Of a stretch of DNA of 64,000 nt, positions 32,099 through 43,191 are shown one piece after another. The notes beneath the pieces were generated by a model. The model worked only from the letters and a program-made list of their open reading frames with translations, did not search any database and had not been told where the DNA came from. The stretch covers positions 620,001-684,000 of the forward strand of contig JAPWGK010000013.1 of NCBI GenBank assembly GCA_029641185.1. Direction: 5' to 3'. The translations under genes were made by a program, and so were the position numbers. Source of the DNA: Pseudofabraea citricarpa (taxonomy: Eukaryota; Ascomycota; Leotiomycetes; Helotiales; Dermateaceae). Every line of letters begins with the position of its first letter. Position 1 is the first letter of the stretch.

Positions 32099-32709
32099 TT
32101 GGTAGGTAGCCAGATGGTAGGTACCGGGGGTAGGTAGCTAGAGAAAGGCGATGGTGAGGAGCTTAGGTACCTATTTAGTTAGCTGTAAAAGAATATCCGT
32201 CTATACAAACCCAAGTTCAATCCCCTCACTCAATCACTCAATCACTCACTCACACTCACTTACCACTTACCAACCCATCCCTCACTCCCATCCCATCCAT
32301 GCAGTCCAACCCAAGCACGACCAAAACAAAAACCAGACAAAAACCAAACAAAAACAAGTCAAGTCAAGCCAAGTGAAGAAACGGTATCTTATTTAATTAT
32401 TTAATTCGTTCAAGACCAAGACCTAGACCTAGACCTAGGCCTAGACGCGAACCCTATACACAGACAGACAAACAGAGAGACAGACAGACAAACAGAGAGA
32501 CAGAGAAAGAGAAGAACGCCACCACGATGCTATCCAGGCTAGGTACCTATACCTACCTACCTATAACTAGAGGTAAGGTAACCTTCCCCATCACCATCCC
32601 ATTTAATTCGCAAGATCCGGAGAGGAAGAAGAAAAAAAAGAATACAAAAGCAGTGACGGGATCATAGATAGATACCTAGATAGATATCCGCACTCCTATC
32701 ATCTCACCT

Positions 32710-32770
<61 letters not shown>

Positions 32771-32962
32771 CGCAACAAGTCTCTCTCTCTCTCTGCCGAC
32801 CCCCATAACTCTCTGTATGTGGAAAATATTCTTCATGAAAAAAAAAAAAGACAGGATAGAAAAGACAGCTTGATTCTCTTCCAGCTCCCTTCCTTTCTTT
32901 TCGTTTCGTTTCTTTCTGAAATGCGTACTTGCTTGCTTGCAATGGTATTATATGTTCATTGT
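32099..32962. repeat. Microsatellite-rich convergent spacer
   Basis: Spacer between the GNAT and mannosyltransferase 3' ends, built largely of simple repeats: CACTCAAT-type (32220-32275), ACAAAAACC-type (32325-32360), CCTAGA (about 32417-32445), a ~22-nt CAGACAGACAAACAGAGAGA unit twice (32460-32503), and (CA)28 at 32711-32766. ORFs here are repeat artefacts. Confidence 0.75.
32711..32766 (+). repeat. (CA)n microsatellite, about 28 copies
   Basis: An uninterrupted CA run read directly from the sequence, followed by a short (CT)n. It can form Z-DNA and is likely length-polymorphic. Confidence 0.95.
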
Positions 32963-34807
32963 TCACGGGCTCGCCCATCCGCCGGCAACGTCAACCCATT
33001 CTGCCAGACAACTACCCTGCTTACCCTCTACATCTACAATATCGGTATCACATCGGCATCTGCACCCTACACCGTTCTCCTTGACGGGATCCCAAGATTC
33101 CCAGTACTCATCCTCTTCTCTTCGTTTCCTCTCGTCTTCCGTCGTCACCTCAAGGAATGGTTGACGTGCCAATTGGCGTGCTGGAGCATTTGCCGGACAA
33201 TGTTGGATCGTAGTATGTCTGTAACCGAAATCTCTAAAGTAATGGATATCCCTTGGCGCAAGGAGCGCGCCGGCGGCTAAAGAGTGGATAGGTGCGTCTC
33301 CCCACTAAGAAAGGAATTAGTATAAAGCATGTGAAAGTGCATTGAGAAACTTACCCGTTCCATCCAGAATCCTCCACTACGATCCATCATCTGGAAAAAG
33401 TCCTCATACTCCTTACTTCTAAACCAACTGAGTCTTGCAATCTCAAAGTTAGACCAGAAATGACACATGTTATATTTCTCGCCTTCCATCGCCTCAGGGT
33501 CAATTTCTGGTAGAGATGCGCGGGATGGATCGCCTCGGAGAATTTCTTCAGGTAGCGGGTGCTTGCGCTCTGCCTCCGGAATTTCCTTCTCGTCTTTCTC
33601 GGGTTGAGGTTCCACAAACATCTCCCAAAGACCTTGGGAAGTCAAGTTGTTGACTCTCTTGTAAGCAGACGCATATCTGAAGATGTTGGGCACGGTCTCC
33701 TTCAACTCCTTAACTGCGATGGTAAATCCATAGGTCTTGTTCGTCTCGATCATCTTGAGGAAGGGATCACTGGATCATGTTAGCTAGTGATCACACCGTT
33801 CGACTCGGTGCTGCTTACTAAGTGATATCGCAGAAATACTTGATCTCTGGTTCCAGACGCCAATACCATTCATACTTGGCGAGAAGCTCGTGCTTGTAGA
33901 AAAACCTAATCCAGTAAGCTTATTGCACACAACGACAAGAGTCGAATCACCCACCCTGAGTAGAATCTGCACATGGCGTGGTAGGATTCCATACCACCAT
34001 ACATGATCGCTGCATCTCCTTGTTTGGCGATACCCTCTTTGGCAACCTTGGGGTCGATCCATTCGGGGAAACCCCACATCTTGGGGTCGATTTGTCCAAA
34101 CTCAACTGGGGCGCTGGTGTAATTCTGGATGGTATCCTTGAATGTAGAATTGAACTCTCCATCGTTCAAAAACACGTATGGGTAATGATACCACCTGTTG
34201 AAATGTCTCTCGATCGACTTGACGGATTGAATGACACCATCCAACTCCTTGTTTCTTGCCAGGACCACAAATGCTGCGTTCGCGCGAGGTTGCGAGGTAT
34301 CCGGCTCCAAGCAGCCTGTGACAAACACCTTATCGTGATCTTCGCTGATTTTTCTGTGCGGGAACCAATGTTAGTGATTTGCAGAAGGTCAAATTTTCAG
34401 GAATCTTACCTGATAGATGGCGGTGCCCCAGCGGGCATTAGGATGCCCACGGGTGATGAAGGATGGCGGACAAAAAGCACCAAAATCAAGACAACAACAA
34501 TGCATGGAAACAGAAGAACAACGCCGAGAGGTATGGAAATGCTGGAATTGCCCTTTAGTCGGAGTGGCCGCCGGAAGAAGGCCAGTCTCGAGGAGGCCTT
34601 CGTTTTCCCCTTCACCTCGTCCATGACCGGAAGAGGAGGGGAGGTGGGTATCCTCTTGAGGACTCTCTGTACGAAGCCCATTGGAGCGGTGGCGGAAAAG
34701 ATTCGTGAGAAGAGCAATCTATACAGGGGCCGGTGTTTCTCTTTGGCCCAAGAAGGTCCCGAGGAAAGCTTTGGCTGACTGACGGGAGGTCGTTTCGAAA
34801 AAGGCAA
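32963..34807 (-). CDS. Kre2/Mnt1-family alpha-1,2-mannosyltransferase (GT15)
   Basis: Five exons (34807-34410, 34353-33955, 33905-33819, 33769-33355, 33304-32963) give 546 residues. A long basic cytosolic tail precedes one transmembrane anchor (SIPLGVVLLFPCIVVVLILVLFV, about 93-116): a type II Golgi protein. The GT15 core is well kept: RANAAFVVLARNKELDGV, YPYVFLNDGEF, GDAAIMYGGMESYHAMCRFYSGFFYKH, YWRLEPEIKYFCDITYDPF, TYGFTIAVKELKETVPN, YNMCHFWSNFEIARLSWFRS, and WGDAPIHSLAAGALL with FGYRH near the end. The EPEIKY box holds the metal/catalytic glutamate of the family. The enzyme adds alpha-1,2-mannose to O- or N-glycans using GDP-mannose; which KTR paralogue it is I cannot say. GDA1, 6 kb away, removes the product GDP. 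Confidence 0.93.
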
Positions 34808-36186
34808 TTATTACAACAGGTATTCGCAATCGCAGAGGGGAATCGGAAGCAGAATCAAGATATCGGTACAGTGTCTTTCTGCGCCGTGTCCTCGACGACG
34901 GGGGGATTAACGAGTGGACTGGAGGAGGGATCCTCGAGGAAGAAACGTCTTTTTTGCGATGACGCGTCGGATGGTGATGTACAGTACAGCCCTCCAGCAC
35001 AAGAAATGCAGCAGACGTCTGGTGAAGGATTATACCATTCGCTGGCGAGTCGGGGATGCGGAGGCGTGGATGGGCCTGATTGAGGTGGTGGTGGTGGTCG
35101 AGGTCAGGCCAGAGGGTTCGTTTGGGGGGGGATCTTTTGAGGTGTCGTGCGGTGCGATAGGAGACTCCAGAGATGTTCAGCAGCAGCAGAAGGCAGGAAA
35201 TAGAGTACCGTAGCCTCCTTTCGGCTAAGGATCCTGGTTGGCTGGTTGCACGCTCTGGGCCGGTTGAGTTCTTATTATTATGGATTATGGAAGCAGAGCA
35301 GAGCAGACACGACCCCTGATTTTTTTTTAGTTTTAGTTTTGACGCGCTGCCGTTAGGGGGTGCAGTAGGATGATTTTCTGTTGGGTGTGTATTGATTTAT
35401 GTCTGCCGGTCAACCAGCTAGGTAGTTAACTATCAATCGTATATGTACAGTATCAGTAAACCACATACTTACTTTCTACCTTTCTACTCTATACTCCATA
35501 CCTAATACCCATACACCCACACACGGCACTTCCTCGCAGCACCAAAGAGTCCCAGACATCCAGATTCCAGACGCACCCACACGCACCCACACACCAGATG
35601 GGGAGACGGGGCGACGTTGCTATTTCCATCACGAGTATTGGGCGCTAGCAAAACCTTGGAGTCTTGGACGGGCCACCCTCGACCGGCCACCTTCCACCGC
35701 CACTCACAAGGGAGTCAGGGACACGAGAGTAGTGAGGCTGAACGTGTTGTCCGAGGATGGTGATTATGTGTGACCAGTAAAAAGCTCCGAGTTATCAAGA
35801 AATGATCATCTCTCAAGTGTGATATGATTTAAAGAGCAAAAGCTAATTAGATTTGATTGCAAAAAACTCCGAGTTAATAGAGTTAAGTTTTTTTTTATCT
35901 CTTTTGTTTCTATCTCTCTACGAGTTAGTACATTCATTAGTTCTATCATTCTTAACTTGATGAATTAAAAAAACCCCAACCCTCGGGAACGACATCCATC
36001 TACCTACCTAGCCTTCCCAATCAATTCTCCAATTCTCCAAACCACCACACACACATCCCCCCACACAAGGCACAAAAAGAGAAAGAAGAAGGAGAAGAGA
36101 ACATAACGAAGAGCACACCCACACCCACCCACAGCACAGCACAGCATCATCCCCCATCCCCCATCCCCCTCTCACCCCTCCCCACC
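34808..36186. promoter_or_regulatory. Divergent spacer, mannosyltransferase and DUF4604 promoters
   Basis: About 1.4 kb. ORFs (34733-35213) are read through GC-rich leader DNA without motifs. A pyrimidine/AC-rich leader (35990-36180: CCACACAC, CCCCCATC) directly precedes the DUF4604 start. TACAGTA occurs at 34980-34986 and 35446-35452. Confidence 0.5.
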
Positions 36187-36717
36187 ATGTCCAAAATCAC
36201 GCCCAAGAACCTATCCTACGACACGACCCTCCCGCCCTTCCTGCAGCGGATGCAAGCAGCGAACTCCACGTCGTCGCGCGACGGACGGCACGAGTTCACG
36301 ATGGCGCGGCCGAAGCGCGCGCGCGACGAGGACGCCGAGCGGGAGGACGAGCCCGTGTACTTTGACGAGGCGAGCGGCGAGACGTTGACGAAGGGCGAGT
36401 GGGAGGCGCGGGAGGTGCAGGAGGCAGAGCAGGAGGCAGGGCAAGAGGCAGAGCAAGCGCAGGAAGGAAAAGAAGAAGGGCAGGCCGAGGGGGACGGCAA
36501 GGCGAGAGAGAAGGAGAAGGAAAAAGCTGCCGTTGCTGTTGCGGCTATTGGCGCCCAGAGGAAGAGGAAGGCTGGGAAGGTTGTGGGCGTCGAGGGTAAG
36601 GATGGCAATGACGGTGATGAGCAAAGTCCTCAGGGGGACAAGAGAGCAGAAAAGCCAAAGTCGAAGGCGGCCAAGAAGGGGAAGAAGATCAAGCTGAGTT
36701 TTGGGGACGATGAATGA
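36187..36717 (+). CDS. DUF4604 (KIAA1143-like) nuclear protein
   Basis: Intronless, 176 residues. The N-terminal NLSYDTTLPPFLQRMQAAN and the following EDEPVYFDEASGETLTKGEWEA match the DUF4604 family; the C-terminal KIKLSFGDDE is the family's ending motif. The middle is a long Glu/Gln/Ala/Lys low-complexity region. The function of the family is not established; homologues are small, highly charged, probably nuclear. GC content is high (strong codon bias), which produces long antisense shadow ORFs of up to 137 codons. Confidence 0.82.
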   Translation: MSKITPKNLSYDTTLPPFLQRMQAANSTSSRDGRHEFTMARPKRARDEDAEREDEPVYFDEASGETLTKGEWEAREVQEAEQEAGQEAEQAQEGKEEGQAEGDGKAREKEKEKAAVAVAAIGAQRKRKAGKVVGVEGKDGNDGDEQSPQGDKRAEKPKSKAAKKGKKIKLSFGDDE

Positions 36718-37140
36718 GGATATAATCCGCCGAAGGCTTTTCCTTTACATCAAGACGCGACTGCATAGACCCGGAGTTTGGCTGCTACAAGATACCCATT
36801 GCTGCGATATTATTCACTCGCATTACACAATCACACACTGACGTTCCAACGAAATACTTTTGATATTCAAGGCTCAACCGCAAAATTGACCTTGTCCTTT
36901 TGCAGATGAATCAGCTATAGCTATGCCTAATTACATTTCCAGTGGTATGCCGCCACGGTACGCCCACGCCCAAATCACTTAGAGAGCATGAAATGGAAAA
37001 AAACATCCCATAAAAGCCGCAATTGAACTGAAAAATGCTATGCACGCCAACCCTTGTGTGATAACGCCAAATGAAAAGAGCTCGGGCACGGAAAGACCAT
37101 CGTGCTTAGGAAATTGTGACACCGGAGAGAGCAGGGTGAA
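36718..37140. other. Convergent spacer between DUF4604 gene and TAF14
   Basis: About 420 bases of tail-to-tail UTR-type sequence. A 60-codon ORF at 37040-37222 runs into the antisense of TAF14 and has no motif. Confidence 0.55.
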
Positions 37141-38080
37141 TCATGCTGCTGATTGCTGCTTGGCAACAAAGTCCCACAGCATCTTGACTAAGCTATCGGG
37201 CAATGTGTACAAGTCAACATGAAACTCGCCCTCTGTGTAGTGTTAGCAACGGCAACGACAAGAGAGTCAAGATAGCTTACGGTCGACGTCATTCTTGGTG
37301 TAGGTATCATCTGACTTGTTGTCATGAATCATTTGAACGACCTGCAGAAGATCATCCTCATGCAACTTAACCAAGCCATCGGCCAACTTCTCCATGTCAA
37401 CGGATCCAGCGGTTCTCTTTCTCTTCTTATCTCCATCCTTCTTGCGAACGCCGTTCTCATCGCCTGGGACGGGGCCGGTTTCACGAAGGATGTCGATAAG
37501 GGCAGCATTGGGGCTCTTGAAGGTGATCTGGTGCTTAGCCTCATATCGGCCCTTCGCAAAGTTGAGGTCGTGGTTCAAGATATGCTTGCCTCCTTTCTCA
37601 GTGGTGTACAAGTCAATGACCATATCAAACTCTCCCCATCCCTCGTTTTGGCAACGGAAAGGTGGTTTGGTGAAGGCTGTAAGGGCGCGCGCTGTCAGCA
37701 AACATTACTCATTGAAGCTATTGAGGAAGCTCACTTTGAGTGGGGTTCTTGAAGGAAGGATGGAGATTGTAGACGGCCTTGGTAAAGCAGTTTGCGGGCT
37801 TCTCCTCTCCAGCCTCATCCAAGAGGAAGATCTCGATGTTCCAACTCTTCATTGGGAAACCCTCCATCTCGGGAGGCTTATCACTAAGTACAGGCATCAG
37901 CATTGCATCTCACTACTCGAGCGCCTGCAGGCAACTACAATGCTATACACATACATGTTGCGTTGCTCCGTGACAAGCTTCACGAAGCGCTTGATCTATA
38001 TGGGCTGTTAGCCATTATTTCTAAAGAACGCGCCCAGGCCTCGAGCCAGCGCAAAGCTCCAAACTTACATCGGCGACCAT
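37141..38080 (-). CDS. TAF14: YEATS-domain protein, Taf14 homologue
   Basis: Five exons (38080-38069, 37995-37955, 37883-37735, 37676-37281, 37232-37141) give 229 residues. The first exon encodes only MVAD. YEATS domain: VKLVTEQRNI, FPMKSWNIEIFLLDEAGEE, VYNLHPSFKNPTQTFTKPPFRCQNEGWGEFDMVIDLY, and KHILNHDLNF. This fold reads acyl/crotonyl-lysine on histone H3. The C-terminal ~75 residues (VDMEKLADGLVKLHEDDLLQVVQMIHDNK) are the helical ET-like domain that recruits partners. Yeast Taf14 is shared by TFIID, TFIIF, INO80, SWI/SNF and NuA3. Length is close to the 244-residue yeast protein. Confidence 0.92.
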
Positions 38081-38883
38081 CTTGACGAGCTTAGGTATTC
38101 ACCGACGTTGGGAGTGGTTCTTGTAAGGCAAGGGCGTCCAGATAATCAATGTTGGACGCTGAAGCCTGTGAACCAGAGTGCACAAACTTGCGACAACGCG
38201 ACGAGACGATTTGACGTGGGGTTGGGGAGGCGCTCCGGCAGAACCTCGGCAGATATCTGCACGTGATCGGAGGCCGTCTCAATGACCAAAAGCCTACGTT
38301 AGGCAAGGTGGATGTTATTGAGGAAGAATTGGTGGTGAGTGGGGAGGATGAGGAGGTTTGTGGTGGAGGAGAAAGAATTTGTAGAAAATGGGAAGGTGTG
38401 TGAATGCGAGTTACCCTAAACGCTTTGTACCTAAGTACCTATCTACTCGAGCGCTACCCGGGACCCGAAGTGCCTCAAAAACGTCAAATTCATAACACAT
38501 CAAAGACGGCAGCCACAAAGAAAGCAGGTATGGGAATGTCTTTGCATTCAATTCTAGGCATTGGGGGTGAAAGAGGGACTGCTAATTTAAAGTCTAACTA
38601 CAATCTCACACCTTGATCTCAAATGGCTTGAGTCAATTCAATGCCATGCCTCGCATCCTCCATCATCAATTCTATGATTCTGCTCCGAGAAAGACCATGG
38701 CTGTAGAAGAAGAAAAAGCCATGGCCTCTCTTTAATGGCAGTGATACAAAGATGCTTCTCTGTAAGCATGTGCAATAAGGGGTCAATGGGTGAAGTAGTT
38801 GTCTCGTATCTCGTGAATTTGGGGGTATGGTGCTGTGCTGGGGATTTATTCGGAAGTGAAGAAAATGGCAATGGCCTTATTGA
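38081..38883. other. Spacer: TAF14 promoter and RanBP1 3' flank
   Basis: About 800 bases. ORFs of 60-77 codons have no motif. A purine-rich run (38320-38395: GAGTGGGGAGGATGAGGAGG) lies close upstream of TAF14. I see nothing else. Confidence 0.45.
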
Positions 38884-39927
38884 TTAAGCCTTTGCAAACA
38901 GAGCCTCGTTCTCCTGTTGAGCCTTAATGAAAGCCTCCTTGAACAAGTTGGCATCTACAGAGGGTTTGTTAGTGGCTAAGATAGATCTAGGACTTGATAT
39001 ATACTTGCTCTCAGAGTTGGCAAATCGGATAGCGAGTGTCTGAGCCTCTGGCTCACCTTCGCTAACATCAGCAGCAGCGTTCCAAACCCAACTTCTGTCG
39101 CTTCCAACGTTGGGAGAAAGCTTCATGTCAGGGACGACTAATTTCCACATTAGCCATTGCACGTTGTTCCAGTTTAATTCATCTCATACCGTAGTGGTTG
39201 GCGCAAACCTTCAAGGTCTTGTCTCGTCGCATAACCAATCTCGTCTTTCCATTCTCCTTATGCTTCAAGAGTCTCACGTCACCAGTTCCACGCTCTCTCC
39301 ATTCATTTGACTCTTTGACGAACTTGAAGAGCTTTGCGCGCATCTTAAAGGTCTGCTCCTCAAGCTCCTCGTTTGTCTTGACGTCGACTTTCTCGGTGAG
39401 ACGGATGACAGGCTCGAAGTGAACATCCTCGGATTCGGGGGCTTCCTCCTACGCGCAGAATATCAGTATCTTGTAATCGTGGCTCTCCCTGGGTTTGACC
39501 TACCTCTGGGTTCTCTCCAGCAGCGGCATCCTTCTGGGCCTTGGCTGATCCGGAATTGTCTCCACGGTCCTCATCCTCCTTCTTCTCCTTCTTGGCTCCT
39601 CCACCAAACATAGAGAAGACATTGTCGCTGATGCCAGCGGCGGCTGTGGTGACGGTGCTAGCAGTGGTGGAAGCGAGGTTAGTGGCCTGCTCAGTTACGG
39701 TCTAAGATGGTTAGCAAGCATTTCTTAAGAGCTCATATAGATGAGTGGGAGCTAGGTGTTTGGATACTACATACTGCGCTGGCGGCTGGAGTGTCCTTGG
39801 AATCTTCCTTGGTTGCATCTGCCTGGACTGGGTTTGTAGCAAGCTCAGTCTCAGTCTTTGCAATCTGAGGCTCGGAGCTGGCAACTCCTTCGGCCGCAGG
39901 GTCGAGTTTAGCATCGCTAGCTGACAT
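38884..39927 (-). CDS. YRB1: Ran-binding protein 1 (RanBP1/Yrb1)
   Basis: Five exons (39927-39775, 39701-39504, 39448-39190, 39137-39009, 38954-38884) give 269 residues. The Ran-binding domain is clear: [86 protein letters not shown] and [18 protein letters not shown]. It binds Ran-GTP and, with RanGAP, drives GTP hydrolysis to disassemble export complexes in the cytoplasm. The ~120-residue N-terminal extension (Ala/Ser/Thr-rich, with a [14 protein letters not shown] stretch) is longer than in yeast Yrb1. The last intron (38955-39008) has a GC donor. Confidence 0.93.
38955..39008 (-). other. GC-AG intron of the RanBP1 gene
   Basis: On the minus strand it begins GCAAGTATAT, has a consensus branch site CACTAACA and ends CTCTGTAG. 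Its 54 nt are a multiple of three without a stop, so retention would add 18 residues. Only the GC donor gives [14 protein letters not shown]; using the GT four bases later breaks the frame. Confidence 0.8.
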
Positions 39928-40542
39928 GTTGATTTTATGATCCTAATAAGCGATACTGGGGTGTAGACTTGCGGTGCTTCGATTTGACGGTGCGAGACAA
40001 AGTTATGTTGATGGATCGCGGGGTGTGTTGTTCAAGCCCCTCAGATATTGTTGTTTTTGTGGACGCCTTAGCGAAAAATGGGGCTCACTAGTGATTACTT
40101 CGTGTTTCTATCAACACCAAGACATGCCCCTGTGACTTACCAACAGGGCCGTACAGATAAAACACATGAAAAGCACTACTTCTGGGCCACTTATTGATTG
40201 GGATTTTGAAATATTTAATGTTTGAACGAGGGGATTTTACGCTACGCAACCTATGAAATACGTCACGTTACAGGCCCATAAAGCTAGAAAAAGCCTGAAG
40301 GCATATTGCAAAACGTCAACGAACTATGGACCATCCATGTACACCAGTCACCAGTACCAACCGCCCTGACGTTGGAAAGCTCGGAATGGTATGTTCAAAG
40401 TACTCCTTTCCATCCTCTGACCATAGTCCAGACCTCATTGCTTGATCAGGCGAACTCCATTACCCAGCATTGAACGAGATCCCCTAGCCCCGCCATAAAA
40501 AGCAAGAAAGAATAGCCATACTCCAATGCCTCATGTTTATGC
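39928..40542. other. Spacer upstream of RanBP1 gene
   Basis: About 615 bases with RanBP1 promoter and 3' flank of the 882-residue protein gene. No ORF of note. Confidence 0.5.
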
Positions 40543-43191
40543 TCATCCTAGTTTCTTCGTCGCCCTCTTAGCCAGCTTTTTGGCTTTTCTCTGAGACTTC
40601 TTTTGGTAACTAATAGAACTTCTTCGCAACATTCTCGCCTCTTCGCTGCGAAGGCGCAATGCAAGCTTAGCCCGCTCTTTGTATTCCTCATGTTCTACGT
40701 GCTTGCCCTGCAACTTCAGCCAAATAAGCTTAGATTGCACTTGTGCACTGAGCAAGCCGTCAACAAAGGGCTCTCGAAGAACCTGAATGGACGGGACCGT
40801 CCTTGAAAGCCTGGCCTCGATATCAGACAGTTGGGTGCCAACCGCTTTCGAGATTATGGCACTTCGCTTGGCTGCTTTAAATGACGCTTCTTTCGCTATT
40901 GTTGTAAGGCGTTCGCGGGATTTTGCTGCCGCGTTCTTGGCACTCTCTAGGGACCTTTGAGTTGACTTGGTGTAGTTGAAGGCAGCTTCTACAGTGTGTT
41001 CAACAGCAAGGCGAATCTGCAAGAAACCTTGTCCAGGAGATTCCAAGGCTTTACTGATGTGCTTTTCGGTAGGAAGCATCCTTGACAGGCGATTCCAGGC
41101 AATCTGCAAATTTTGATACACATTAGTTCCAAAATCTACCTGGAATGTCTCATTGACTCTTGGCTTTTTCGTCGTAATGATGGAGATATTCAAAACGCCG
41201 TAAGCATCGTTCTTTGCTAAAGACAACACGAGGCCGTCGTCTGAAATGTAGATTCTCTCAAAGTCGACGGTGATGTTGGCTCGGCTCAAGTTAACAGACA
41301 TGGCCTCTTTTGTGAGCCAACTCAATTTAGTGGCAGAGGGAATGCGAATCAAAACCTCTCTATCCCCGAGTATTTCGGCTCCACATATGGTGGTCTGGTT
41401 GGCTGGCTTTTGGATGCTAGACATGCTTGAAGCTAATTTCCCAAGATCCATTGATGATAATACTGAAAGGCTGTTTGGACTCGATGGCTTCGCTTCGGTG
41501 ACCGTGATTGTACGTGTAGAGACTGCAACGGATGTGGATGTAGTCGTCGTATGCGGAACTACACCAAAAGCCATGGAGGATTCCGTAGACATTGGGTAAA
41601 CCGACATTGGTATGCTGTTGATAGAGATAGCAGGTTTTGACCCAACACGATAAGTTGGAATACCCGTAAGTATACCCACGAACACAGCCATGACAAGAAG
41701 GCCAACTGGGAGAATGGCTTTCCACAATGCACTACTGCGTCCCTGGCTAGGTGTAGATTTGTGCGCCAAGTCATGAGAGGCTTTCTCCGTATTTTGAAAG
41801 CTAGCAAAAGGGGACTCGGCCTTACCAACCACTGTTGAAACAGTCGAAGCTTCGATGGATTCATGGAGACCAGTAATATATGCCAGATTACGGTTCATCT
41901 GCCGTGCATCGATATTCAAGAATGACTCCAAGTCGATAGGTAGTCTTTGATGAATGATGTTACCTCTGCCACTTGTATCTCGTGATTCTAGACACATATG
42001 GATGGAGTGCTGATCCAGTGTCATGCAGTTAGTTCTGTCATGTAACTTCCTATGGGAGACAACAATTGAGGGTACGTTGTGACGACTCAGAAACTTTCGA
42101 GTAACCGTTCTGGTTCTTCGTGCTTCAATATCGTCGCCATCGGCACAGTAAAAGACAGCAACGTGAGGAAGCTCCCAGGGAGGCTCAATGACGAAGTCAT
42201 CTCCGTCAAGAACCGAGTGATAGAAGAAGGTATCCTTGTTTATATCTTCAACGGAAAGCTTGATCATCTCTGGTCTTTCAGGCACGTCCTCGTAAGATTG
42301 TGTCTCCGCTGCAACGCAGCTCTCTGGTTTGATCTGATACCTGGAAGAAGGCATGAGATGCACATCAGGACCTTGCTCAGACCCAAATGCTGAGATTTGC
42401 ACAACGCTGTAGAGTTGAGACGGTGCAGACTGGCGCAAAGAGCGTGGTCCTCGATCAACAAGTGCCATGACAGAACTACCAATCTTGTGCAGAATGTCGG
42501 CCTTTGCAGACTCGCTACCAATGTATAGTATTCGTAGAGGCTCTTTCGTCATCAAACCTTCCTTAGCCATGGTCTGTCGGATTGTGAGCACCAAACGCTT
42601 GGGCGGGTTTTGCATATTTGCTGCTCGTGCAATATCGGCAGTCTCATCCTCATTGAAGTCTTCAACGGTATGCTTGACAGAGACGTTCTCAGCACCAAGC
42701 CCGAAGGGCTCCTCAAACTCGATGGATTGTGCAAGAGGTTTATCGAGGTCCTCGAGTAAAACTGCAGAGCTTCGTCCTATGGTGGGAGTGTCGGTGGGGT
42801 GGTCAAGGCCTGCGTAGGCTGGAATTGTAGAGGCTATATGATCATCTTGTTCATCTTCATCTTCACTGTCCTCGCTACGTTCTGTACCAACCAAACTTGC
42901 AACATCATATGGCCGACCAAAGTCTGTTGAAGCCACAGACTCTGTAGCGTTATCGTCACGGCTCTCCTCATCAGTGTCGATGAAATCATAGGCAGATTCT
43001 CCAAGGATGCCCTCATCGGGAACATCGCTCCGGGCTGACATGGCGTCAGCGACGTCCTGTATCCAACTACTCGTCTGGGACTCGATATCTTCGCCTGTCT
43101 CAGCTTTCGGAAATCGAAGGAGAGGCACGGCAGCGTCAGAGACTCGGTGTGGATTTCGCACGGAAGGTTGAGGCTCGCTGGATGATTCCAT
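40543..43191 (-). CDS. Unknown 882-residue single-pass membrane protein
   Basis: Intronless and fully open. I recognise no named family. Residues 1-150 are acidic and Ser-rich (SEDSEDEDEQDD). Residues ~195-450 look globular: LRILYIGSESAKADILHKI, VAVFYCADGDDIEARRTRTVTRKFLSRHNVPSIVVSHRKLH and HQRLPIDLESFLNIDARQMNRNLAYITGLH. One strong transmembrane helix lies at about 487-507 (AILPVGLLVMAVFVGILTGI), with no signal peptide. Beyond it come a Ser/Thr/Val-rich beta segment (560-690) and a helical, Ala/Arg/Lys-rich tail ending KSQRKAKKLAKRATKKLG. The topology suggests an ER or nuclear-envelope membrane protein (inference). Even codon use and absence of stops across 2.6 kb support a real gene. Confidence 0.8.
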   Translation of the reverse strand: MESSSEPQPSVRNPHRVSDAAVPLLRFPKAETGEDIESQTSSWIQDVADAMSARSDVPDEGILGESAYDFIDTDEESRDDNATESVASTDFGRPYDVASLVGTERSEDSEDEDEQDDHIASTIPAYAGLDHPTDTPTIGRSSAVLLEDLDKPLAQSIEFEEPFGLGAENVSVKHTVEDFNEDETADIARAANMQNPPKRLVLTIRQTMAKEGLMTKEPLRILYIGSESAKADILHKIGSSVMALVDRGPRSLRQSAPSQLYSVVQISAFGSEQGPDVHLMPSSRYQIKPESCVAAETQSYEDVPERPEMIKLSVEDINKDTFFYHSVLDGDDFVIEPPWELPHVAVFYCADGDDIEARRTRTVTRKFLSRHNVPSIVVSHRKLHDRTNCMTLDQHSIHMCLESRDTSGRGNIIHQRLPIDLESFLNIDARQMNRNLAYITGLHESIEASTVSTVVGKAESPFASFQNTEKASHDLAHKSTPSQGRSSALWKAILPVGLLVMAVFVGILTGIPTYRVGSKPAISINSIPMSVYPMSTESSMAFGVVPHTTTTSTSVAVSTRTITVTEAKPSSPNSLSVLSSMDLGKLASSMSSIQKPANQTTICGAEILGDREVLIRIPSATKLSWLTKEAMSVNLSRANITVDFERIYISDDGLVLSLAKNDAYGVLNISIITTKKPRVNETFQVDFGTNVYQNLQIAWNRLSRMLPTEKHISKALESPGQGFLQIRLAVEHTVEAAFNYTKSTQRSLESAKNAAAKSRERLTTIAKEASFKAAKRSAIISKAVGTQLSDIEARLSRTVPSIQVLREPFVDGLLSAQVQSKLIWLKLQGKHVEHEEYKERAKLALRLRSEEARMLRRSSISYQKKSQRKAKKLAKRATKKLG

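Noticed and set aside
32700..32770. (CA)n and other arrays considered as CRISPR-like or telomeric repeats
   Set aside because: No spacer-repeat alternation and no TTAGGG units; these are simple microsatellites.
36211..36624. Two minus-strand ORFs (137 and 130 codons) over the DUF4604 gene
   Set aside because: Caused by high GC codon bias; Leu/Pro/Ser-rich shadow translations.
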